Made by a program: the position numbers and the translations under genes
Notes under the pieces: generated by a model
The model's database searches: none
Told to the model about the DNA's origin: nothing
What the model saw: the letters and a program-made list of their open reading frames with translations, nothing else
Shown: piece by piece, positions 55,278 to 64,000 of the stretch
How the letters are laid out: each line of letters starts with the position of its first letter
Position numbering within the stretch: the first letter of the stretch is position 1
NCBI GenBank assembly: GCA_958295665.1
Contig: OY282558.1
Span: 349,847,034-349,911,033, forward strand
Length of the DNA stretch: 64,000 nucleotides
DNA from: Tipula vernalis
Taxonomy: Eukaryota > Arthropoda > Insecta > Diptera > Tipulidae
Direction of reading: 5' to 3'

Positions 55278-57404
55278 CTATACCATATTTCGCCTAAATA
55301 TCATTTCAAGTTAATTATAACAGTTTTATCGTGGATAACCATTTTTTTTAACTACAAATTAGAATGATGGGTACGTCCGAAATGAAAAATGCGCATTTAG
55401 CGAAGACACATTTCAAAAAGTTACATGCAATGTAATTCTTATGTGCATTTTTAAGACTTGCTACCGGTGATAAAGAAATATTATTTAGTTTTTGTTTATA
55501 ATGTTTTGTAGACTACAGACTTGACATAAATCTATATAATATTTTTTTGGCTTCACTAACAATTACTTCCATTTGGCCCTCGTCTCGTTTACTCTTTTCA
55601 TTGGTTTTATAGACGGAGGATGGAGCGATGACTTGTGCGTGTAAAGATAATAAGATTTCGTCGTGTTAACAAAACTAACAACCGTTAACAGTAAATATTT
55701 ATTTTTTGGTTATAATTTTTTATTTTTTATTTTTTTTTATTTATTACTTACATATAATTTAACAAAATTCAGAAATATTATACAGTGTTCGTTTAAAGAA
55801 AAAACTTCCAACTTAATTTAAATTACATTACATCTGAGCAGTTCAGTTTATGAGTTGATTTAATAATTTTTGGTTGTATTTGTTGAGGAAACTATATAGA
55901 AAAATCCTCAAACTCTATTTAATTTAAAACTATACTTAACTATTGTAACCGATGGATTTGGGTCACACTGACACACCGTTGCACACTGTAAAATTTTGGG
56001 ATAGGTTTCAGTGACGGGACAGGTTCTTTAGTTCCGATGCGTCAGTATTCCATCTTACAAAAAAAAAAAAAAACATTTTTGATTCAGAATATAGTGTGCA
56101 AAAAAAAAAAAAAAAACGCTTAATCATAAAAAATTTTTGACGGTATTACACTGCATTATACAACGCAAACATCCCCTTAATGGAGTTACTAATTACTCCA
56201 TTTTTATTTTCTAACTACTAATTTAAAATCTCCAATATAAACAATAACAAAAAAAAATTGTGCATGTCTTTTTTTTTTTAACTTGGCGAACTGGCGATAA
56301 ACAAAGAAACAAAATTATTCGACAACACTGAACTATGCTTGAAGTTTTAGCAATAAAAAAAAAAATTTGAGAAGCAAACAAAAGTGAAATTAGTTTACAA
56401 TATTCCTCTGAAATAAAACAATGAATTATTATTATTTCTTTTTTTTGTTCTACATCACCATAATGCTTGTTGTTTGTGTTGGTTGCTTTCATCCATCACG
56501 TGATCTTCACCAAAACCACGTCTCACGGTTATGTTGAGTACCCGTTCTTCAATGATCATCCGTTAATTTAGTGCCCAACTGTAACTACTGCTTCCTTTAC
56601 TGTAGATCCGGAACGAATTGGGTATCGGAAATGTCGATAACCAATTAATATTTAAAAAAAAAATACTTTCCTCACTCTATGTATTGTAATTTCTTTTCTA
56701 TTTGTTTTTAGTTCATTTCCTTAACATCATGACACCCAGTATGATTCTCAAACCTTGTTTTATTTATTCATTGACTTCTTATATGAAACCACCACTTTGG
56801 TAAAGCACTAACACGTTTCACAAAAAAAAAAATTCAAATTGTTAATTTTCGTATTTCTAACTATTTATTTGCCAGAACCATGAATCATGCATATAGCATA
56901 TTATGCACCATGCTTGTAAATTAACACACAACAATAATGGCGACAACTTCCAAGTTTTTCTTGAGATTTTATTTATATTTATTTATTTCTTTTTTTTTTT
57001 TCTTTTTATCGGTTAGACATTTAAAACATATTTTTATATTTCTTTCTTATTTTTGAGTTTTATTTTATTGAAAGACAATGTCACACCAAGTGTTAATAAT
57101 TTTTTTATAATCACAATAACATTAACTTAGGTCTAAAACATTTATTTTTTATTTTTATTTTTTTTATTTTTTTTTATTTTGAAAATATTAAACAAAATTC
57201 ACACAGTGAACGCAAATTTCCAAATTAATATAATTGATATACATTTGATTGTCATTGATATACATTAAACTTTTTAAAAATTCTTAATTAATTTTTTTTT
57301 TTATTTTTAATTTCAATCTAATTATTTTACAATTTATTTCTTTATGTACACATTTCACATTTTACTTACTTTCCCAATATTACTCCTCAATCTACTCGAA
57401 TCAA

Positions 57405-57444
<40 letters not shown>

Positions 57445-57779
57445 GTTCCCACTTATTTCACCAATATCGTTTTATCAAAAACCGTCCCTTGCACATTTAT
57501 TCTTGCCTTTTTATACTTTTTTAAACGTCCTTAGCGGCAACCCGTTTGACCGTCACCCGATGTTATTATTTTTATTATGTTATTATCAGTATTATTATCG
57601 TTGCCTCTCGACTACGTCATGACAAAATTGTTTGTTGAAATTATACATTGATGGAAACAACAACATCCCACTAGAGATGGACCATGGACCTAATTTTGAA
57701 CTATTACACTATACTTAAAACTATAACTAATCTTGGTAAAAATGACTAGCTTTTATGTTCATTGAACTTATGCTCAGTT
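55278..57779. other. Low-complexity AT-rich stretch without recognised gene
   Basis: Dominated by A and T runs, including poly(T) of about 30 at 57413-57442. A block near 56480-56650 is less AT-rich (CATCACGTGATCTTCACC). Plus-strand frame 57344-57622 and minus-strand frame 56223-56492 are spurious. No coding evidence. Confidence 0.5.
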
Positions 57780-57829
57780 CGATATTTTATTAGGTTTAAA
57801 AATTTTATATTTTAAAATCAATCATTCAA

Positions 57830-60520
57830 CTAGTGCAAGTACAAGCTTTTAATGAGTGGATTGTCTGAGAATCCAGCATTTATTTTAAATCTAGTACAAA
57901 GTTTGTTAACAAAATCTTTCACTAATGCAATATTATTAATTTTATGTAAATCTTGAGTAGAATAGTGTCTTGGTAAATTGTAAACTAGTTTGAGTAGTTT
58001 ATTTTGAGTAATTTGTAGCTTTTTAATATGGGTATCTGCACAGCTGCTCCAGACAGGTTCACCATACAGAAGTATAGATCTAAACACAGTCTTGTACAAA
58101 ATTAATTTATTTTGGGTGGATAGCTTGGATTTTCTATTAATAAATGGGTAGAGAATTTTTATATATTTATTAACTTTGGAAATGGAATACATGGGTATGT
58201 TTATTATATGTGAGTGTTTTATCTAAGATAATCCCAAGGTATTTAATGTCAGGGTCCCAAGGTATTTTTTTGTTTTGAATTACTAATTCTCGATTTGGAA
58301 GTGATGACAATTTTCTGCGCCTAGTAAAAAACGATGCTTGTGTTTTGTCAATATTTAACTTAATTTTCCATTTTTTATAATAGTTATTTAGGATCGTAAT
58401 GCCATTTTCTAATTTAGAAATGATTGTATTTGGATCAACAGAGTCAGTTGCAAGTGCAGAATCGTCCGCATATAAAAGTAATTCACAATGTGGCGGGGTT
58501 GGAATATCATAGATAAATAAGTTGTACAGCGTAGGGCTCAAAACAGCCCCTTGAGGTACACCCTTTTGAATTATTTTATTATCAGAGAATTCCGTTAAAA
58601 TTTTCACTGAAAAAGTTCGGTTTGTAAGATAGCTTTTTATAATCTTAATGATATATACAGGAACGTCTAAAGCTATTAGTTTGTATAATAGTCCATCATG
58701 CCAGACACTGTCAAAAGCCTTTTCTACGTCTAAAAGAACTACCCCAGTCGAAATTTTGTTATTAGTGTTCTGTTTAATTATTGAAACTAGTCTTTTAACT
58801 TGATGGTTGGTTGAGTGAGATTTTCTAAATCCAAATTGTTCATTGGGTAGAAATTGTTTGACAGTGATGTGATTTAAAAGTCTAGATTGAATGATACGCT
58901 CAAAAATTTTTGATAGAGAATAGAGAAGGCTAATAGGTCTGTAGTTCATAGGGTTTAAATTATCCTTATTCGGTTTAGGTACAGGTATCACTAATGCATG
59001 TTTCCAACAGTTTGGAAAATTATTAAGAGTGAAACAGGAATTGAATAGATAGGTCAGCGTTATATGAACATTGCGAGGACAATGTTTTAGAAGCATATTA
59101 TTGATTTGATCGTTACCTGGACTCTTCGTAGTTTTGAGTGACTTAATTATATTTTTTATCTCATACGGCGTAGTAAACACAATTTCGCCATTTGGTTGAT
59201 TATCTAGTATGTTAACGGTTGATTTCACAGTAACCTCAAATACGGAATCTGTATTTATATGCGTGCTATTTTGGACGGAACTAAAGACGTTTGCTATCGC
59301 GTTGGCTTTTTCTATATTTGTGATAATGCTATCATTACCAACTTTTAATGGAGGCAAAAAGCTGTTTTTGTTTCCAATTATTTTCGTCATTTTCCAGAAA
59401 GGTTTGGAACCCGGTTTGAAACTGTTAAGTAGCTTATTCCAACGTTTGTTACGTAATAAGTTGATTTGGATATCTATCTCGGCTTTCATTTCCAAAAAAA
59501 TGTATTTAACAAATGGATCTCTTGTACGTTGCCATTGTCGTCGCTTTATATTCTTGACCCTAATGAGCATTTTCAAGTCATCAGGTAGTTGGAGATCTTT
59601 ATTGGATTTTATGGGAACTTTAGGTATATAGCTCTGTCTCTCGCATTATAGATATTAGATACTATACTATCAAGTTGTTCATCAATTAAATTTGAATTTG
59701 TGATATTAATAGCAGTATGGTTATATAATTTAAAAGAATTTTGAAGTGTTTCTTTATATATATCCCATTTTGCAAGGTGATAACACGTTTTCATTGGAGG
59801 TCCCTTGAGACGAGATTGACATTGAATTTCAAACCTAACCGCAACATGATCAGACATCAGCTGAGAACATGTTGATGGTTTAGAGATACTATGCAAATTA
59901 TTAGAAAATATTATATCTAAAACAGAGCGTTGGCATCTTTTAGCAGCTGGGTAGAATGTGTGTGCATCGGGATAATGAACATAAATATCACGAGAGCATA
60001 TTAAATCAAATAAAATATTACCCGCTCGATTTGCCCTATTACATCCCCAGAACCTGTGACGAGAATTTAAATCACCACATATAAAATAACTGTCATTTCT
60101 TGTACAAATTTTATTTAGATCCATTTTAAAATAATTAAGGTTTTCTTTAGTAAGAGATGTCCCTGGAAAATATACCGCTATTAAGTTTATACTACCCGAA
60201 TAATTTACTATATTAATACCAAGACATTCTATCACTTTGGTATTAAACGACGAGAGAAGAGAATGCTGGATTCCCCGCTTTATCAAAGTTGCAATACCAC
60301 CACCACTAGAATCTCTATCTAATCTATAACAAATAAAATTTGACACATTTAATCTATTACTAAATTTAAGTTGGATTTCATTTAAAATCAAAAAATCTAT
60401 TGAATTATCATCAACATATTGAATGGTTTCTATAAGCTTGTTTTTGATACTGCGAGCATTCCAAAAACATACCTTCAGATTATTTATTACTTCCATAACA
60501 ATATTTTGAGGAAACTTCAA
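57830..60520 (-). pseudogene. Jockey ORF2: AP-type endonuclease and reverse transcriptase
   Basis: Endonuclease at 60520-59609: KVCFWNARSIKNK, LILNEIQLKF, YFICGDLNSRHRFWGC and LMSDHVAV keep the catalytic N, E, D/N and DH motifs. A frameshift near 59615-59630 joins it to LQLPDDLKMLIRVKNIKRRQ. RT at 59576-58170: KTTKSPGNDQINNMLLKHCP, IPVPKPNKDN, YRPISLLYSLSKIFE, VVLLDVEKAFDSVW (motif A), GVPQGAVLSPTLYNLFI (motif B) and LLYADDSALA (motif C), then IKYLGIILDKTL. A second frameshift near 58190 leads to the C-terminal SILLYGEPVWSSCA. All catalytic motifs are present; only two frameshifts separate this from a working ORF2. Confidence 0.88.
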
Positions 60521-61634
60521 ATATTATTTGTAATTGTTGGCTTTTTGAACGGCACATCTGAAACTTACCAATCACTTCTTGAACTATTCTTATAATTTGG
60601 TCAGAATAAAATAAGTCGTCGGACTTATTTTGATTTTGTAGTGTATGTTGACTATTGTTGTTGTTGACACTGTTTTGAGTATTCCACCAATTATTATGTC
60701 TTCCAGCTGTTAGGCCTGGGAAATTTAGTTCGTTCATCAGTGGGGTGAAGCCTTTGTTTGTCGGGCAGGTTGTGTTTGTTGAAATTTATGTTGAATGTTT
60801 TTCTTGATCTGCATAAACTCAGCTTTTTTTGGGCAACTATGAAAGTTAGCCGAATGATTTTCCTTACAGTTGGCACATTTATACCCAGATTGTTTTTTAT
60901 CTTCTTCTAGTTGGGTGAGCGGGCAGTTTATAATTGTATGCTTATCTCCACAAAGACGACATTTAAAATCCATATGGCAGTTGCTAGTTCCATGACCAAA
61001 AAGTTGACAATTCCTGCATTGTGTTGGACCACGTCTCTGAAATTGGTAGTAATTCCAATTTACTATTATATTTTAGACAGACTTACATTTTCTTAAATCG
61101 GCTAGAGTTGTTTGACCTTTACTATAGAATAACAGGTACACCATTTGTTGATCATATCTCGGTTTTTTTTATATTAAACTTTTTTATCTCGTTAGGTATT
61201 GGAATAGATTCATCATTCAACATAGTTTTTATTTCTTCAATTTCAAAATTTGGGAGCCCGGATAGAGTTATTTTGATTGGTTTGTTGTTTGGGTCTTCAA
61301 ATGTATAATATTGAAACTCCTTTTGTTGTACCAATATTTTAGAAAATGAATGAAAATCATTCATATTATCAATTAACAGTTTAATTCCAATTGATTGGAT
61401 TTTAAGTTTATATTTGGTGATGTTGTGTATTTTCAATAAATTATAGACGTCCTTCAGATTTTGGTTTGTTATAACAATAGAAGGAATTTTAACTCTGATT
61501 GTTTTTGTGATGATTACGTCTTCATCATTATTCTCGTTCAGGTTGTTCTTTGATTGTAACGGTGAAAATCTGTTATTTTCCATGTAGTTATCGCAATTGT
61601 TAATTGACTGATTTTTTGACATAATCTGTGACAC
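60480..61634 (-). pseudogene. Jockey ORF1 (gag-like, CCHC zinc knuckles)
   Basis: Starts MSQIMSKNQSINN at 61634. The RNA-recognition-like middle (KIPSIVITNQNLKDVYNLL and ITLSGLPNFEIEEIKTML) reaches an A-run near 61165-61175, where the frame shifts to KKPRYDQQMVYLLFYSKG and ADLRKCKSV, a stop, then RRGPTQCRNCQLFGHG. Three knuckles follow (CxxCxxFGHxxxxC, CRLCGDKHTIINC, CANCKENHSANFHSC). Another shift leads to the conserved C-terminal QIIRIVQEVIGKFQMCRSKS. In Jockey this protein binds the RNA. Two frameshifts and one stop disable it. Confidence 0.8.
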
Positions 61635-61800
61635 TTATTGAATATCACTTACACTATTTATTTTAGCAATTTTGCTAGAATTCCCTTGTGTATTATCACA
61701 TATGAGGGGGCTTAAGCCCCTTTTGGGACGGGAACTACCAATAACTTCAATAATTTCACACAGTTGTTTACACAAATACAATACACTGAGAGTAATGTAA

Positions 61801-62086
61801 CTGTTATCAAAAAAAAAAAAATTTACAAAATAAATTTAATTATTTATATGTTTCTTCGGCCGCAGTAGAAACTTGTTTTTGGTTATAAAAAAATTTATAA
61901 ATTGGTTTTGATGTTGCTCAAATAAAGATACTCTACATAAGTTTGAGGTTTAAAATCATTTTTTTCTTTTGGGTTGTTCGGTTGGTTATGACATAAAATA
62001 CAACGAAGTGAAGTTAGTGTAAAAAGAAATATCATGATACTTTTTATCACTTTTGCGCGATTGAACACGACCATTATAGTCTGCAA
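61801..62086. other. Short non-coding interval
   Basis: Begins with an A run near 61810 next to the presumed 5' end of the Jockey element. No gene seen. Confidence 0.4.
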
Positions 62087-62087
62087 G

Positions 62088-62335
62088 GCTGGTCAAATCA
62101 CATTACACTGAGTAATTAAAATCCATTTACTAATTACAGTAAACTCAGTAATTAAAATACAAATAACAATTACTTTCAAGTGGATTAATTAAAATATAAG
62201 TTACAATTAGGTACTGTGAATTGTAATATTCAAATACAAATTATAATTATTTAGAATTTAAGTAGATATTGTTACTTGGAAAACGAGTAATTAAAATACA
62301 AGTTACAAATTGTAATTTGTTTTGCCCATTATTAC
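62088..62335 (+). mobile_element. Possible hAT-type terminus with AT-rich subterminal repeats
   Basis: CAAGGCTGGTCAAA at 62088 resembles the start of a group of insect hAT elements. It is followed by several copies of an AGTAATTAAAATACAAxTTAC motif (62111, 62149, 62190, 62287), a feature of those ends. The opposite terminus (TGACCAGCCTTG) was not found, so it may be a solo end. Confidence 0.4.
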
Positions 62336-62821
62336 CAAATTTGCTATTTGATATCAATACAAATTGAATATATGTACATTACATACATAAATCGTGTTTA
62401 TTCAAAATAATAAATTGTTTTATAAGCAACAGGTTACGTGTTTAATCGCACAAAAAAATGTATTGATCAAATTAGGTGGTCGACCATATCGTAACCAAAA
62501 CAGATTTTTGTGGTCAGTGTCAATTTCTTATAACTGATTTGTATTGATAAGCGGTCATTCTGATCTTAACATAGATTAAATCTCACACCCTTTCTCTCTC
62601 TTTTTTCTCTATATCTAACTTTTGCATTCCACTAAGAGATTTTGCAGCGCGAACCGTCCATTTCGGTTTATACCACGTTACCTCAAATTTCAACATTGTA
62701 TTTGACGCAAAACTATCTCGTTATCTTCGTAAATCTATCAGCTAGGCTATCTAGGCTATTTCTAGTGTTTCGTGCGAATTATTTTCCCAACATTTTTGTT
62801 TCTATTGACCCTTTGACGATG

Positions 62822-63196
62822 TGCCCAGTATGTAGATTCCGGTTTTATGAAATGAATTGGATTGGAACGGAATTTTTATTTTTTTCACATTTCGTTTTCT
62901 CGCGGAATAATTTCGTTCCACAAATTTGTATTCTAGTTCTCTTTGCGGGATTTATTTTTAGTACTAGTTCTAAACCTAGTAAACATGTCAAAAATGGATA
63001 TAATTTTTTCAATCATTTTATTTCAATTTTTGCATGATGCTCTCACATGTTTTGTAGAATAATAAACGAGTTTTACTTTGACAGATAAGATTTCATCAAA
63101 GCTTTTTGCTGCATAATACCGTACTGCAATTTCATTTCGATGAGCAAATCCCATTCCACAAAATAATTCCGCACAATCGGAATCTACCTACTGGTA
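62822..63196. repeat. Imperfect foldback of about 375 bp
   Basis: CCAGTATGTAGATTCCGG at 62825 pairs with the reverse complement of 63177-63196 (CCAGTAGGTAGATTCCGA). Further inside, GCGGAATAATTT and GTTCCACAAA parts also recur in mixed orientation. It overlaps a 131-codon plus-strand frame (62642-63037) that has no known motif. Confidence 0.4.
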
Positions 63197-63542
63197 ACAT
63201 AGGATTGATGAATTAATTGATTACTAAATTAAGGAATTGTTGCATATTCAACGAATGAAGTAAGGGCTTGAGAACATAAATTTACTTATTTACTATTGTG
63301 TATAATCTTCTGTCTCAATGACAATGATCGCTCCGGTTCCATCACTGATGGAATCAGTGAATTCATAAATAATTTTTTTAGGAATTCCAGAAATTTGTTA
63401 TTGTAATGAAGCTATTAGCTAATGGATTCAGATGTACATTTTGTATTCCATTAACAGTAAATAATTAAAATCGAGAATATAATACTTACTGCTTAGGTTC
63501 TTCGTCTATTGGATGAAAGTCCTTTTACTCTATTGTATTTTT

Positions 63543-63924
63543 TCATTTCAAAAAAATTAGCACAAAACATAGATCTGTATGCCCCTGGTCAAAAGTAACC
63601 CTTCGGTCAAGAAATCGAAATTTTTCGAACTTAAAATTAACACTTACTTTGATGACTCTTACCCGTAGACTTAAAGGGCAAATCATTAATGTTTTTTCAC
63701 CTGGAGGAAGCTTTAAATCAGTCTGAGTAACGTGTGAAAATTTCATGTAATTTGCGCGTTTGGCACGCGATACAAACGCGCTCGGCAGGCTGTCTAAAGT
63801 TTTCATTTCGATTCAACACTAATTTTGGCAGTCCATAACTTTGAAGATGGCATGTCTTTGGATATTTGCAATGGGAGTTAGCCTCAACTATTTTGACGTG
63901 ATATTTATGTAATAAGTGTGCCAT
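63543..63924 (-). other. Overlapping minus-strand open frames, unrecognised
   Basis: Two overlapping frames: 63924-63718 (MAHLLHKYHVKIVEANSHCK through RKLHEIFTRYSD) and 63806-63543. A TATA-like AGTATAAAA precedes the first ATG within 10 bp, which is too close for a normal promoter. GGTAAGAG in the second frame (63666-63659, minus strand) resembles a splice donor. No known protein family; the call is only that the region is less AT-rich and open. Confidence 0.25.
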
Positions 63925-64000
63925 TTTTATACTAAGGGCGTAATTAGTTAGTCCGCTCGAGCGAAACTTGCTCGAGAAGTCGTGATCGAGGGCTTCTAAT

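Larger units (their letters stand above)
57780..61800 (-). mobile_element. Jockey-clade non-LTR retrotransposon, nearly full length
   Basis: Minus strand, about 4.0 kb: ORF1 (61634-60480) with gag-like and zinc-knuckle regions, then ORF2 (60520-57830) with endonuclease and RT but no RNase H, as in Jockey. AATAAA (minus strand, about 57787) sits shortly after the ORF2 stop. Exact ends and TSD are not resolved. It lies close to, but not inside, Penelope-like element 2. Confidence 0.85.

Noticed and set aside
57413..57442. Poly(T) tract as the poly(A) tail of the Jockey element (minus strand)
   Set aside because: It lies about 390 bp beyond the ORF2 stop and 340 bp beyond an AATAAA, and no duplicated target was found matching the 5' side. 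The assignment could not be supported.
62642..63037. 131-codon plus-strand frame as a host gene
   Set aside because: It runs through an imperfect foldback repeat, has mixed hydrophobic composition without domain motifs, and no splice or promoter signals support it.

Overview
This window looks like insect genomic DNA, possibly from a fly. It is AT-rich with long homopolymer runs. Its only recognisable host coding sequence is the first exon of a PAQR-family (PAQR4-like) receptor gene, with a canonical GTAAGT splice donor. Most of the rest is transposable elements of many classes, often nested. No prokaryotic operon, rRNA gene, genuine tRNA gene or CRISPR array is visible. The species call is inference; the element classes are read from protein motifs, terminal repeats and target-site duplications (TSDs).

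Layout from left to right. 1-1548: decayed CR1/Jockey-like LINE with an (AAAT)n tail. 4964-5223: MITE-like nested palindrome. 5560-5880: mariner remnant. 6156-13515: an unclassified DNA transposon (minus strand, 32-bp terminal inverted repeats) split by a 4.8-kb LOA-clade LINE with a 12-bp TSD. 16993-22432: a mariner-like element carrying a SINE inside its own left terminal repeat, a Penelope-like element and a second SINE. 22576-23346: an internally deleted LOA copy with a 14-bp TSD. 23858-26309: an apparently intact hAT transposon with a 624-aa transposase and a perfect 8-bp TSD. 28559-29110: mariner deletion derivative. 30340-30545: third SINE copy.

31000-37000 is repeat-rich: a degenerate tandem array, two copies of a short repeat with an (ACAGACTG)n tract, and a long inverted repeat with outward-facing TATA/ATG modules. 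39120-41640 holds decayed Ty3/Gypsy and I-like LINE pieces. 42523-42768 may be the last exon of an unrecognised minus-strand host gene. 45021-45297 is the PAQR exon; the following sequence is probably its intron if transcription continues rightward. That stretch contains a hairpin MITE, a Harbinger-type MITE (TTA TSD), a ~170-bp tandem array, a 1.2-kb giant palindrome, a second Penelope-like element (52438-55265) and a nearly full-length Jockey LINE (about 57780-61800).

The most interesting points are: hammerhead-like ribozyme folds in both Penelope-like elements, sharing the same unusual core; the long inverted repeat at 35-36.7 kb with duplicated promoter-like modules and unknown short reading frames; the intact hAT copy; the datable nested insertions; and the unclassified transposon family. 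No single new biochemical system can be demonstrated from sequence alone.
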